DNA of 64,000 bases from Thermocoleostomius sinensis A174. GTDB taxonomy: Bacteria; Cyanobacteriota; Cyanobacteriia; Elainellales; Elainellaceae. This document shows, piece after piece, positions 44,527 to 55,000 of this stretch (within the stretch, counting starts at the first letter, position 1; every line of letters starts with the position of its first letter). The notes below the pieces were generated by a model. The model was not told where the DNA came from. It searched no databases and worked only from the letters and a program-made list of their open reading frames with translations. A program made the translations under genes and the position numbers. The DNA is taken from the NCBI RefSeq assembly GCF_026802175.1, contig NZ_CP113797.1:969026-1033025 (forward strand). Reading direction: 5' to 3'.

Positions 44527-44772
44527 ATGACAAACTCTACCCACCTGTATGGTCAATTATTCGCCTTCCTGCGTCAATACAGTCATGCCCGTGATCTGCG
44601 CCATCTCAAAGCATTGGCATGCAGGGTGAGTGCCTTGCTCTGTAGTGGAGAACTGAGCTTGAGTGCCTGGGAACCTTATGTGCAATGTGTCAGGCAGTCA
44701 GGATTATTGGTTAGTTCTATCGATCAATCGATCAATGGTTTCAGGTACTTGCCCAGCCTCGCGCTTTTGTAG
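44527..44772 (+). pseudogene. Transposase N-terminal fragment
   Basis: The 81 codons begin MTNSTHLYGQLFAFLRQYSH and ARDLRHLKALACRVSALLCS, then GELSLSAWEPYVQCVRQSG. This pattern (RHLKALA...S.LLCSG.LSLSAWEPYV) is the start of IS4-like transposases found in cyanobacteria. The catalytic domain is absent. It is a deletion remnant. Confidence 0.6.
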
Positions 44773-45008
44773 ATTCATGTGTGACATCATGGGCAAGCCT
44801 TTTCACCGCCATGATATTTGAGCAACGGGTTGTAATCTTTCGCGACAAAATTGCAGCATATGCAGTACATATAGCAAGTTGAATAGCACAACAATCGAGT
44901 TGATTAAACATCTATAAATACTTGCAAACTCCCTTCATATCAGTTTCATATTTTATTGCTCTACGATGGAAAACAAATTATTTTAATCACTCTCGAACCC
45001 TTTGCGCT

Positions 45009-45221
45009 ATGTTCAACGATGACTCTCAAATTAGTCGTGTTGAAGTTGCGATCAATGTTTTAAACCGAGCTAAACAGCAATTAAACGAGCATGACTATGC
45101 TTCTGCACAAGTTATGGTCGCTCTTGCCAGACAAGTGTTAGAGGATCTGCAACTCAACTTCGATCTTCATTTTCAAGCTGAAACCATGCTTGAACAGCTT
45201 TTGAGGCAATTTCCAAGGTGA
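45009..45221 (+). CDS. Small helical protein
   Basis: The 70-residue protein starts MFNDDSQISRVEVAINVLNR and is almost fully helical, with AKQQLNEHDYASAQVMVALA and ARQVLEDLQLNFDLHFQAE. The helices suggest a TPR-like hairpin. No family is recognised. The response regulator follows at 45275, so it may share its promoter. Confidence 0.5.
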   Translation: MFNDDSQISRVEVAINVLNRAKQQLNEHDYASAQVMVALARQVLEDLQLNFDLHFQAETMLEQLLRQFPR

Positions 45222-45274
45222 ACAAGCATTTTGAACCAGATTGTTCCCTTGTTTCAGTAAAGGGAACGTTATTC

Positions 45275-45655
45275 ATGTTTAGTAAATCGATTCTGTTGAT
45301 TGAGCATGAGCCTACAATTGGTGAAGTTTTATGTAGCTGCTTGAGTGAATTTGGCGGTTGGGGGATCACGCTATCAAACTCAATTCAAGAGGGGGTTGAT
45401 TTATGTACGATGACTCATCCTGATGTCATCTTGCTGGATGCATCGATTTCAGAAACCGATGCGCTGATTTTTGTTGAACAGTTGAAGTGCCATTCTGTAG
45501 CTCAATCAATTCCTATTGTGCTCATTACAGCTAGAGCTAGTTGGTTTACCAAAAATCAACTTCAACAAATGGGATTTGCCGGAGCTATTACTAAACCGTT
45601 TAATCCTTCTACCTTGCCGACTCAGATATCTCATTTATTGGGATGGAATGATTAA
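45275..45655 (+). CDS. Response-regulator receiver domain protein
   Basis: Starting at ATG 45275 after AAAGGGAA, the product has 126 residues, all of one receiver domain: SILLIEHEPTIGEVLCSCLS, LLDASISETDALIFVEQLK with phosphoacceptor Asp, then PIVLITA and the conserved Lys in AITKPFNPSTLP. In the acidic pair E-H-E replaces the usual DDE/DD. An upstream GTG would overlap the previous gene. No output domain is present, so it acts by protein contact. Confidence 0.8.
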   Translation: MFSKSILLIEHEPTIGEVLCSCLSEFGGWGITLSNSIQEGVDLCTMTHPDVILLDASISETDALIFVEQLKCHSVAQSIPIVLITARASWFTKNQLQQMGFAGAITKPFNPSTLPTQISHLLGWND

Positions 45656-45772
45656 AACTTGCAATGTTTCTATTGCAGAAGTTAGCTCATTTCAAAGCTA
45701 AAAACATTGAACGTAGCTAAAGCATAGCTAACTGGAATATCTCGTAACCAATAACTAATTGAGGAGAGCGTT

Positions 45773-46300
45773 ATGTCAACATTAACTGTTTGGAAATTCA
45801 ACACATCCGACGGTGCAGATAAGGCCCTAACTAAGTTAGAAAATTTGCAAAAACAGCAGCTAATTCAGGTGTTGGATGCGGCGATCGCGTCTTGGCCCCA
45901 AGGTCGCAAGCGCCCCAAAACCTATCAAGCCATGAATACCGTAGGAGCAGGTGCATTAGGTGGGGCATTCTGGGGCATGTTATTTGGATTGATTTTTTTC
46001 GTTCCATTATTAGGAATGATTGTGGGTGCAACAGCAGGTGCACTATCGGGTAAGTTTACGGACTATGGCATCAATGATGATTTCATCAAAGAGTTGCAGA
46101 ATAAGGTAACAGAAGGAACGTCTGCGTTGTTTTTGCTCACGGGGCAAGTGACCCTAGATAAGGTCGAGGCAGCCTTCACAGCCGAAGAAAAGGGTGAACT
46201 GATTCAATCCAATCTATCGGCCGAGCAAGAAGCTAAGCTGCGGGAGGACTTTGGCGCTGAGTTAGATGCTGAATTAGATACCGAGAAGCAACCGACGTAG
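45773..46300 (+). CDS. DUF1269 membrane protein
   Basis: The 175-residue protein has VWKFNTSDGADKALTKLENL, AAIASWPQGRKRPKTYQAMN and a glycine-rich membrane hairpin (GALGGAFWGMLFGLIFFVPL). A soluble domain follows with LQNKVTEGTSALFLLTGQVT and a Glu/Ala-rich C-terminal helix. These are features of DUF1269, found in bacteria and archaea with unknown role. A good ribosome site GAGGAG precedes the ATG. Confidence 0.85.
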   Translation: MSTLTVWKFNTSDGADKALTKLENLQKQQLIQVLDAAIASWPQGRKRPKTYQAMNTVGAGALGGAFWGMLFGLIFFVPLLGMIVGATAGALSGKFTDYGINDDFIKELQNKVTEGTSALFLLTGQVTLDKVEAAFTAEEKGELIQSNLSAEQEAKLREDFGAELDAELDTEKQPT

Positions 46301-46601
46301 CAGTGCATTGATTGTAGGATTTCGTCATTTATCAGAAATGTTGCATTATGTCCCCCCTCGTAGGCGCACCATCAGAGGTCCATCGTACTTAGGTGCGATC
46401 GTTCCGTTGCTTTCGTTAGTTATTTGCTTCTGCGAGCAAAAACCACTGGTCTTATGTTTGCAACCGCGATTGTGGCAGCCGTCGGGTTAAATAGTGTGAC
46501 GGCCGATCAATTCATTGTGCCAGTGATGCCTGCCCGTAATAACTAGAACCACAGATTGAACGTGTTTGACCTTGAATCAACATCAATCAAACGGAGTTGT
46601 C

Positions 46602-46733
46602 ATGACTGTTGCTACTGATCCTGTTGCTACTAATCAAACCTCTGTTGCTTATGGCGTTCACTCAGAAGTAGGCAAACTGCGCAAGGTAATGGTTGTTCAC
46701 CGGGTTTGGCCCATTCTCGTTTGACCCCCTCCA
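46602..46733 (+). pseudogene. Arginine deiminase N-terminal remnant
   Basis: The frame starts MTVATDPVATNQTSVAYGVH and SEVGKLRKVMV, the conserved N-terminus of arginine deiminases. After VHRVWPILV it stops; the neighbouring frame reads LAHSRLTPSNCD, which is the next part of the same motif (HRPGLAHSRLTPSNCD). So a one-frame shift and a deletion removed the rest. An active enzyme would turn arginine into citrulline and ammonia. It lies 400 bp upstream of cyanophycinase, which releases beta-Asp-Arg. Confidence 0.8.
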
Positions 46734-46841
46734 ACTGCGATTGATTTTTAGCCGATCGTATCGTTTCTTGTTCTCTTTCCAACTCATTTGGATCGTTTTT
46801 TGAAAGTAGTCGTAGCTGATATGAACATTAAAAAAATCATG

Positions 46842-46975
46842 CTCTCAATATTGTCCTTGTGATTGGTTTGACAATTCCCATTGCTCTGTTCAAAGGAGAG
46901 ACAAAGCAGTTAAAGGAAGCAGGAGCACTGACTGACGCCGAGTTTCAACTTGCCAAAGCCAGACTGTTGAGTTAG
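46842..46975 (+). pseudogene. Fragment with SHOCT-type C-terminus
   Basis: The frame encodes LNIVLVIGLTIPIALFKGET followed by KQLKEAGALTDAEFQLAKAR and a stop. The end matches the SHOCT motif (LKELGALTDEEFQ-K-LL). No start codon is in place; an ATG 20 bp upstream lies in another frame. It is a truncated membrane-SHOCT gene. Confidence 0.5.
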
Positions 46976-47130
46976 TTGTATTTGTCTTCGTTTCTAAATG
47001 TAACGGGAAGGAAAACTGCTTAGGTATCGCTAGGGATATCAACGGTAAGATGAGTGAGTGTGTAAGAGTGTGTAACGCTGACCCAGCTTTACAAATCGAC
47101 AAATCGTCAGAGTTATCAGGAGTATGCACT

Positions 47131-47934
47131 ATGAGTACTGAGTCGAAACCAGGCGCTTTGGTTATCATTGGCGGCGCCGAAGATCGAGACGGTGATTGTA
47201 TTGTCTTGCGAGAATTTGTTCGAGCGGCAGGCGGTGTTAATGCTCGCATTGCCGTCATGACAGCGGCTACTAGTTTACCGAAAGAGGTGGGAGAAGATTA
47301 TATTCGCGTCTTTGAGCGGCTAGGAGCAGCGTCGGTGGATGCAATTCATACCGAACATCGCGATGATTCGGAGCGGGAAGCTTCGATTCGCATCGTTGAA
47401 GAAGCGACAGGAATTTTCTTTACAGGCGGCGACCAGTCGCGGATTGTGGATTTCATTCGAGGCACTTCTCTGGACAAGGTCATTCACAAGCGGCATCAAC
47501 AAGGCACCGTGATTGGGGGTACCAGTGCTGGGGCTGCTATGATGCCTGATGAGATGATTGTAGGTGGCGCGTCGGTTGCCAACCCTAGTGTCGATGCGGT
47601 CAGCATGGGGCCGGGAATGGGCTTTTTGCCCGGTATTGTAATCGATCAACATTTTGCCCAGCGGGGACGGTTGGGGCGTCTCCTGGCGGCGCTGGTGTTG
47701 CAACCGGCCGTATTGGGATTGGGCATTGACGAAGACACGGGTATCATTGTCAACGGTGATGAGTTTGAAGTAGTTGGGCAAGGTAGTGTCACCGTTGTCG
47801 ATGAAACGACTGCAACCCACAATAATCTGGAGGGCTTATTGAAAGACGAGCCGATCGCTCTGTGTGGCGTCAAGCTACACATTCTGCCGCATGGCTATCG
47901 GTTTAATCTGAAAACACACCAACCGCTGGTGTGA
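47131..47934 (+). CDS. cphB: Cyanophycinase
   Basis: The enzyme cleaves the reserve polymer cyanophycin to beta-Asp-Arg dipeptides (peptidase family S51). From ATG 47131 it has 267 residues, within the usual range. The motifs are LVIIGGAEDRDGDCIVLREF, IFFTGGDQSRIVD, the catalytic Ser in GGTSAGAAMM, and LGIDEDTGIIV. The downstream gene 48054 encodes an aspartoacylase-like protein and an arginine deiminase remnant lies upstream, so this is a nitrogen-reserve mobilisation locus in part decayed. Cyanophycin synthetase is not in this window. Confidence 0.95.
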   Translation: MSTESKPGALVIIGGAEDRDGDCIVLREFVRAAGGVNARIAVMTAATSLPKEVGEDYIRVFERLGAASVDAIHTEHRDDSEREASIRIVEEATGIFFTGGDQSRIVDFIRGTSLDKVIHKRHQQGTVIGGTSAGAAMMPDEMIVGGASVANPSVDAVSMGPGMGFLPGIVIDQHFAQRGRLGRLLAALVLQPAVLGLGIDEDTGIIVNGDEFEVVGQGSVTVVDETTATHNNLEGLLKDEPIALCGVKLHILPHGYRFNLKTHQPLV

Positions 47935-48053
47935 TATTCATCGGGTGTAGTATTCATTTTGAACCGTGGACTTGCTGATGAGTGAAAGGGGATGAACGAT
48001 CGTTTGTTCCCAAAATAGTTGATTGTATTGAAGGTAGAATGCGAGCGTGAATT

Positions 48054-49118
48054 ATGACAACTCTAATTGATACCGCAGCAGTGACTTCAGTGCAGACAAC
48101 TTACACAGGCGATCGGCTCCAGGGCGTCTCGGTAATCAGTGAATTAAATGTGAACGATTTGGGAGTGGGAAAGCACCGCTTTTTCTTTCAGGGCGTACAG
48201 ATGGGAACAGGACAACACTGGTATTTGCCAGTCGTGGTGGCAAAGGGTGCACCGGGCAAACGCATCGTCCTGACGGCCGGTGTACATGGCGATGAGTTGA
48301 GTCCGGTGAATGCGTTGCAACGCATCATGGCACAACTTGACCCGTTGCAAATGACAGGTACGGTGATGGCAGTCTACGATCTCTCTCGTCCAGCGAAGGA
48401 ATATACTCAGCGGAATTGGCCGATCGCGCAGAAGGGCGGAGCCTTAATTGACCTGAACCGAGTTTGGCCCGGTGATGAAGCGGGTGATCATCCTCCCATC
48501 CGTCATGCTGGGTTATTGTGGAACCGACTGTTCCAACCGAATGTGGATGTGGCGCTTGACTTTCATACCGCCTCAACCGGAGGCGACTTCACCATGTTCA
48601 TCTTTGCTGATTTCCGCAACCCAGAAACTCGTCAACTTGCAGAGTTGTTTCCAGTCGAGCAGATCAAAAATGATCCGGGGGAAGGTGGCTCTTTGGAACT
48701 GGCGTTTGCGCAAGCAGGCATTCCGGTAATGACGATCGAAATTGGTGGCCCTCGAGTTTTTGATGCCCGCAAGATTGCCATGGCGATTGAAGGCAGCCTG
48801 AATGTGCTGAAGCACTATCAGGTGATTGAGGGTTCGATCGGTCGCACCTCCAGAGAGGCAGGAACATTCTTCGGGGATGAGATGGAAACCATTCGCGCGA
48901 CTACAGGTGGCTATCTAGAAATGCTGGTGGATCTAAAAGACAAGGTGACACCAGGACAAACAGTGGCAATTCAGCGCAATTCCTTTGGTGACATTGTGGC
49001 AGAGTACACTGTCAGTGTAGCGGGGGAAGTGGCGACAATTGCACGTGATGCTTTGACAGAACCTGGTTCCCGTATCCTTCAGATTTTGTACAATCGTGCG
49101 AACTCAACAGTGACTTGA
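48054..49118 (+). CDS. Succinylglutamate desuccinylase/aspartoacylase family protein
   Basis: The 354-residue protein has the zinc-binding AGVHGDELSPVNAL with His and Glu, the third ligand in LDFHTASTGGDF, and the catalytic Glu probably in MTIEIGGPRVFDA. The C-terminal part (about 260-354) has a biotinyl-like beta barrel with GGYLEMLVDLKDKVTPGQTV. It belongs to zinc amidohydrolases that release amino acids from N-acyl or dipeptide-like substrates. Next to cyanophycinase it may act on aspartate-derived dipeptides, which is inference. Confidence 0.8.
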   Translation: MTTLIDTAAVTSVQTTYTGDRLQGVSVISELNVNDLGVGKHRFFFQGVQMGTGQHWYLPVVVAKGAPGKRIVLTAGVHGDELSPVNALQRIMAQLDPLQMTGTVMAVYDLSRPAKEYTQRNWPIAQKGGALIDLNRVWPGDEAGDHPPIRHAGLLWNRLFQPNVDVALDFHTASTGGDFTMFIFADFRNPETRQLAELFPVEQIKNDPGEGGSLELAFAQAGIPVMTIEIGGPRVFDARKIAMAIEGSLNVLKHYQVIEGSIGRTSREAGTFFGDEMETIRATTGGYLEMLVDLKDKVTPGQTVAIQRNSFGDIVAEYTVSVAGEVATIARDALTEPGSRILQILYNRANSTVT

Positions 49119-49188
49119 CTGTTCACCTCTTGACTGTATCTTGGCTGATACACACACGCTAAAAACGATTTCAATTCAGGTGAGTGCT

Positions 49189-49749
49189 ATGACAACAGAT
49201 TTTCAATCGGAAACCAATATCAGAAAATCGATCGGTTGGGTAATTGCTCTCAGTATTGTGCTAATCATTCTAGGAATTGTAGCCATTCTGTTACCAGGCA
49301 TTGCTTCTGCGTTTTTCACTTCTGTGATTGGCTGGATTACGCTATTCAGCGGAGTTGTCATGGTTGTGCAGGCGTTTCAGTCGCGTCCTCTGCGAGGGTT
49401 TTGGCTGAATCTGTTGGTAGGTCTTTTCTATGTCATTGCCGGAATTTACATTGTCTTGAATGTTGGCACCGCCGTTCTGGCGTTGACTTTCGCTTTTGGT
49501 GTCTTGTTCATCGTTGAAGGAATTTTCACAATCATCATGGCGTTCACCAATCGAGCAGGCAGTCGCGCTTCTTGGTTGGTGGCTTTAAACGGTATCGTTA
49601 CCCTGATTTTAGGAATTATGGTGCTCAATCGCTTTCCCTCTAGTGCCATTTGGTTGATTGGATTATACGTAGGCATCAGTTTGCTGATGAGCGGCGTTTC
49701 GCTGCTGACAGCGGCGTTGGTGGCACGACGAACCGTGACCCATTACTAG
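49189..49749 (+). CDS. HdeD-family (DUF308) membrane protein
   Basis: From ATG 49189 the product has 186 residues and about six transmembrane helices, e.g. VIALSIVLIILGIVAILLPG, LLVGLFYVIAGIYIVLNVGT and LIGLYVGISLLMSGVSLL. The repeated LPGIAS...GW and GIFTIIMAF units are as in HdeD/DUF308 proteins, some of which protect against acid in enterobacteria. The role here is unknown. It is separated from the aspartoacylase-like gene by 70 bp on the same strand. Confidence 0.85.
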   Translation: MTTDFQSETNIRKSIGWVIALSIVLIILGIVAILLPGIASAFFTSVIGWITLFSGVVMVVQAFQSRPLRGFWLNLLVGLFYVIAGIYIVLNVGTAVLALTFAFGVLFIVEGIFTIIMAFTNRAGSRASWLVALNGIVTLILGIMVLNRFPSSAIWLIGLYVGISLLMSGVSLLTAALVARRTVTHY

Positions 49750-49908
49750 TAACATATTATCGTGATACCTTATTGAAGGCTGAGTTGACCATCAATCGTT
49801 CAGGTAGACAATGCCTACACTGCATTGCTAGTTTCGGCTGTGTTACCCATGAACTATGCCGATCGGTCACTGAAAAATAACTGGAGACTAAATTCTAGAG
49901 ATCCAGCG

Positions 49909-50481
49909 ATGAAACGCGATCGAGTTTTTGGCGAAATTTATACGATCGATCAAGATACCGGACTTTACATGATCGAGATTGCGCTGGATCAATATGGAGA
50001 TATCTTCAACGAATGGGACCCTGCCCCCTTTAAACGTCGCGCTCTCGATCCTGACTTAGAGCTTTATTTAGAAGGAAGTTCTGAAGAAATTCCGCTGCGT
50101 CATCCAGTGGAGTTGTATTTTCTCCTGCCCAAGGGCAGTCGAGATGAACGGCTTGAAGAAGAAACACGACACGGTCTAAAGAACAGTTTTATCTTCAAAC
50201 GATACCTACTCCGAAAAGAATTGGAGAAGACCAATACCCAGATGCTGCGCTGTGTTGTTCTCGGTTTTGCATTTTTGGCTTTTGGAACGTTGTCGTCAGA
50301 GCAGTTGGGGGAAGGATTACTGTCCTTGCTGTCGGAGGCGCTATTGATTGGAGGATGGGTGTTTTTGTGGGAAGCCGTTTCTCTGTTCTTCTTTACAAAT
50401 CGTGAGCTATATCATCGTTACCAACTATACAGACGGTTGCAGAATGCTCCCGTGATCTTTCGAGAAACCGAAGAATCTTAA
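49909..50481 (+). CDS. Hypothetical membrane protein
   Basis: From ATG 49909 the protein has 190 residues. The N-terminal half is soluble and acidic (RVFGEIYTIDQDTGLYMIEI, ALDQYGDIFNEWDPAPFKRR). Two hydrophobic segments near 115-160 (CVVLGFAFLAFGTLS and LSEALLIGGWVFLWEAVSLF) anchor it. A C-terminal YHRYQLYRRLQNAPVIF is cytosolic and basic. No family is recognised. A frame extending 28 codons upstream lacks a good ribosome site. Confidence 0.55.
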   Translation: MKRDRVFGEIYTIDQDTGLYMIEIALDQYGDIFNEWDPAPFKRRALDPDLELYLEGSSEEIPLRHPVELYFLLPKGSRDERLEEETRHGLKNSFIFKRYLLRKELEKTNTQMLRCVVLGFAFLAFGTLSSEQLGEGLLSLLSEALLIGGWVFLWEAVSLFFFTNRELYHRYQLYRRLQNAPVIFRETEES

Positions 50482-50631
50482 GTTTTACAGTAGATCTATG
50501 AGACAAGCGATAGAACAGTGACCGTTATTGCTAATCTTGATTGTATCAATCCTGGGATTTTTGGATGACCGCTGTTGCCCTACCTGTGGTTCCCTCTAAC
50601 TTCAACAGTTTGGCTCTATGGCTAGTTTTAT

Positions 50632-51231
50632 ATGTTCAAACTACTTGACTCGGAAACGGCTAATCCATCTCCTCATCAAATTGCTCGTTCTCTGCGATGG
50701 CTGGGGTGGAGCGGTTTTTGGTTACAAGCTCTGTTGGGGTTTATTCCAATTCTAGTGGTCGTCACAAGAACACTGTTTGGGCCAGGACAGCAGCCACGCG
50801 GACCTTCTTTCGGAATTGGATTATCCATCGCTTGTCTGATTTGCCTGGTTTTCAGCATTTACTGGTGCTTTCGCTATACCCTATTAGGGCATAAAATGGA
50901 AAACCGAGATCTGCGTCCTGCCAAAGCTCAGGTGAAACGCGATCTAAAGCTGGGGTTATTGATCAATTTGGGAATTATGGCGATCGCCATCCTCATTGCT
51001 CTGGTGCGTGTTGGTTCGTTAACCTTCCGGATGCTGACGCTGCCACAAGGTTCAACGGTGATTACTCCTAATCAGATTGGAACCACCGTCGCCCAAGGCG
51101 CGTTGATTACGCCATCCAACATGATTGCCATTCAAGCCATGATTAATGCCATTGCGGCTGGTTTAGTGGGGGTCGTGGTAGCTTTGTTGCTGCTGCGTCA
51201 GGTGGGGCAACACCGCAGCGCTCAAGATTGA
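50632..51231 (+). CDS. DUF3611 membrane protein
   Basis: The 199-residue protein matches the cyanobacterial and plastid DUF3611 family: IARSLRWLGWSGFWLQALLG, then LSIACLICLVFSIYWCFRYT, LLINLGIMAIAILIALVRVG and a last helix IAAGLVGVVVALLLLRQVGQ. Four transmembrane helices are predicted. Relatives are found in chloroplast envelopes, function unknown. It is followed by an exported protein gene. Confidence 0.8.
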   Translation: MFKLLDSETANPSPHQIARSLRWLGWSGFWLQALLGFIPILVVVTRTLFGPGQQPRGPSFGIGLSIACLICLVFSIYWCFRYTLLGHKMENRDLRPAKAQVKRDLKLGLLINLGIMAIAILIALVRVGSLTFRMLTLPQGSTVITPNQIGTTVAQGALITPSNMIAIQAMINAIAAGLVGVVVALLLLRQVGQHRSAQD

Positions 51232-51346
51232 GGATTGGTCAAGTTTAAGTCGAGACGGCATGATGGCTGTCCTGAAAACCGCTGTTTTTAATCTGTGGGT
51301 TCGTTTCTCAAACGTTGTTTTCGCGCTAAGGAATTATAAGGTAACA

Positions 51347-51973
51347 ATGATGACATGGTTGAGACGTTCGATCGTCACTGGATTCGCAGGACTGAGCTTT
51401 TTGATGACCGATGCCATCTTCTCTCCGGTTCAGGCAACACAGCAATTGTTCTGCACGGGGCGCATGACGAACGGCTGGGCATATACGGCGGAGTTTTTGG
51501 ATGGACGGTTCACTCAAATTCGTTGGGAGCGTTCGGGACAGCCGCCACAAGTATCGCAACTGACCTTTGCTTCCACCAACGCCCTAGGACAACCTATCTA
51601 TCGCGGATCACTGATGGCGGCCGTAGCAGTGACGCTGGTGGATCTGTCGGCAGGAGATGTGCGCCCTAGCTCAGAAATCTCAGTTGGCGTGGAAGAGTGG
51701 GGTTGGTCGAGAGGAACCTGTGGACTCTCCAGCACAGGCCCGGGTGGGGGGACAGGGTCGTCCGGTTCGGTGGCTGCCCTGCGCCAAGATTTGCTGGGGG
51801 TAGATGCTACGCGGGCCCGGGAATGGCTCAGACAAAATGATTTCTTTTTCACTCAGACCATTGAGCAAACTACAACCCGTGTGGTGGAGCAATGGCATCG
51901 GGACACCGATCGCGCCATTGTGCAGGTTATTTTCAACAATAGTGTCGTCTCGGATGTTGTACAAATGCGCTAA
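51347..51973 (+). CDS. Exported hypothetical protein
   Basis: The 208-residue protein from ATG 51347 has a signal peptide (RRSIVTGFAGLSFLMTDAIF), a predicted cleavage near VQATQQ, then a beta-rich domain (CTGRMTNGWAYTAEFLDGRF), a Gly/Ser-rich linker (SSTGPGGGTGSSGS) and a helical C-terminal region (ATRAREWLRQNDFFFTQTIE). Cyanobacterial relatives exist but no function is known. The next gene follows after 49 bp. Confidence 0.55.
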   Translation: MMTWLRRSIVTGFAGLSFLMTDAIFSPVQATQQLFCTGRMTNGWAYTAEFLDGRFTQIRWERSGQPPQVSQLTFASTNALGQPIYRGSLMAAVAVTLVDLSAGDVRPSSEISVGVEEWGWSRGTCGLSSTGPGGGTGSSGSVAALRQDLLGVDATRAREWLRQNDFFFTQTIEQTTTRVVEQWHRDTDRAIVQVIFNNSVVSDVVQMR

Positions 51974-52022
51974 AGCTAGGGATTGAATCAGTTAGCGAAC
52001 GAATATCCTCCCGGTAAAGTCT

Positions 52023-55000
52023 ATGTCTTTTGTCACACTCGATCGTATTTGGGAAGTCCTGGGCTGGGTCTTTGGATTGAACGGTGAGGTGTTCAGAGAA
52101 GTCGCCGCTGCTCCTAGAGGAGGACTGTTGGCGCTGCTTGTGGTGTTGTTGGCTGGGCTGTCGCTAGCGATCGGTCAAAGCATTATTTTATTTATTAATC
52201 GGGTGAAACCGATCCGCTTTGTCTTCAGCCTATTCATTAGCGCTATTCTCTATCTGTTCGAAGTACTGTTTCTGGTCTTTAGTACTTGGTTAATTGGTCT
52301 GCTGCCGCGATCGGTTCAGTTACCATTACCTACGCTGTTTATTGTTCTGGGACTCAGCTATGCACCGCTGCTGTTCAGCTTTCTGGGAGCGTTGCCGTAT
52401 CTAGGGTTTCCCTTATTGAGAATTCTATCAATCTGGCACTTGTTGGCCATGGTGGTCGGCTTCAGTGCAGTAACCAATCTTGGCATGAGTTCAGCGTTTG
52501 GCTATGTCGCGTTCGGCTGGTTTGTCAAAGAACTATTGGGAAACACAATTGGACAACCGCTCTCTCAGCTAGGACGGCGTTTGGCTGAACGAGTGGCCGG
52601 AGGACATCTGGCACTACATCGGAAGGAACTAACTGAAATTCTGCAATCTGGCTTTGACACTCGATTTTTTACCGGTACTACCGTAGCGGCTCCATCCGTT
52701 CAACTAGACATCGCAACGCCCGATCGCCAAGCCTCGATTTCAACGTCACAGTCTGCTGAATCTTTGTTTGCGAACGCCTCAGTGGGTGCCGCCACCCTGC
52801 CAATGGACGCTCTCAACCCTGACGAACCGATCGCAGCGCCACCTCGAACCCCAGCCATTCCGCAATCCATTCGCTTGGGCATCATGTTACTAGGCATGGT
52901 GCTGTTGTTTCTGGTGATTGCCCTGCTGTTGCGCCCCGTTCGCCTCAGCTTATTTAGCTGGTACGACAGCTTGCCATGGGTGTTGCGTCGAGTGTTGGAT
53001 CTATCGTGGATTGGATTCGTGGCACTCGTGTTTGCGGGGCTATTAGCTCCCCTAGAAACCTTGGGCTGGTGGGCTGGTTGGTACAACGACGATTTAGATA
53101 CTACCCGCTCTCGACCGACAACCTCAGCTCAGTTATCTCGTCAGAATCACGATTCAGACTCTCCGTCTCGCTATGTTGTTTATGTGGATGGTGTGGGTCA
53201 ATCCAGCGACGCTTATACGCCCGATGTAGCAGAATTTGTCGAAGCACTTCAGGAGGTTTTGCCAGACGATGTGGAGTTCATCCAGGGGTTAATGATGTAC
53301 TCGGTGTTCAACAAACCCCTCAATCAAGATCGACCGCTGGCCTGGCTGTGGCGATTGGCAGACAAAATGCGTTGGGAAAACCCGACGGCGCTGTTGGGTT
53401 TTATGGTGAATGTCCGCAATGCCTGGATTGTAGCAATCTCTGCGGACAAACGTTATGGCCCAATTTACAACCAGGGAATCGCTCAAGTGCTCTACAACGG
53501 GCTGCTGAACCGGGGCTATCAGCCAGGCGGCGGCATTCCCATTACCCTAATTGGCTACAGTGGCGGTGCGCAGATGTCGATCGCGGCGGCTCCTTATCTC
53601 AAGCGCGTGTTGGGCAGTGAAATTGACGTGATCTCCTTGGGAGGCGTCATGAGTGCCAATATCAATGTATTGAAATTGGGGCATCTTTACCATCTAGTGG
53701 GCACCAAAGATGGAGTAGCGAAGCTAGGGCCGTTGCTGTTTCCGGGACGACGCCAATGGTTTCCGTTGTCCTATTGGAACCGAGCCATGCGCAAGGGCAA
53801 AATCAGCGAGATTGCGTTGGGCCCAGTGGGACATCAGGTCCCCGGCGGCATTATGGACCCTCACGCCTTACTGCCTACGGGTGAAAGCCATTTGCAACAT
53901 ACGATCGCCCTGATTCTGTCCATTCTGGACGGTCGGCTGCTGGATACTGTCCCTCAACCGCATCGCAAACTCAGCAATTATGAACTGTATAAGCAGGCCG
54001 ACTTTAACAACCACACCTACTATCCCCTGATGCAGACCGTGAATGCCCACTGGTATCGCCCGATCGCACCGTGGATGGGACGATTGATTTTACCGCAACC
54101 ATCGGAACGACGACTGGTGCGTGGTGTCTGGTTAGAAGTGCATCATGCCGATCGAGGTTATGAGAATCTGGTGGGGCAACGAGTGATGCTGCGTTGGGCC
54201 GACGAGCCGAGGGTGAAAAACTTGGTGCGGGCTGTCACTCAAGACGTGCACTTCAGTGTTGATGCTACCTATTCCAGTCAATACGACGGCACAATTCATC
54301 CAGAACGACTCAACCATTGGCAGCAGGTGGGGCCCTTAGAATCGCTGGCGGGGTCTCATCCCACCGATGATTTGATCGTGATGTTGACGGGAACCGTAGA
54401 CGTTCAGGCAGCCAGTAGCACCGATCGCTCCTCCCTTCCCACCCTCTACATTCGCCACCAACCGATCGAAATCACGGGACGCTATTACGGACTGGTGCGG
54501 TTTGAAGCGCCGATTGCCAACACCGATCGGTTTCAGGTCAGCCATTTCAACACTATTTCTCGTCAGTTTGATGGTGGGCAAGAAGTGGTGCGATTGCCGC
54601 CAGTCGTCCAGGCAAAGAATTACGGTAGTTTTCCTTCAACCACCCACCAGCTAGAGCAAAGCCCGCTCAATGAGACAGGTTGGTATATCTATGGCGCTCA
54701 GGATGCCAATGGGGAGTTTGTGGTGCAGTCGTTGGCTCCCCGATCGCTGTTTCGGCTCCAACCCGATCGCGTTGTGTTTGGCAGTCAAGCATCCTATCGC
54801 TATATTCGACGGGAATCTTGGGCCGATGTAGTGGCGCAGAAGGGCAGAATTTCGTCAGTGCTGTGTGTGGGCGGCCGCAAACCCAGCCAGGAACGCTCCG
54901 ATTCTATTCAGGCCGCGATTGATGAGTGGCAAGTGGGCGATCGGGCGCTGTTGCTGCATGTCTATGGCGGCATTGGCGGCAATAATAAGGAACCAGCGGC

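Noticed and set aside
46308-46490. 60-codon frame after the DUF1269 gene
   Set aside because: No conserved motif and stop-rich surroundings; it lies in a decayed stretch.
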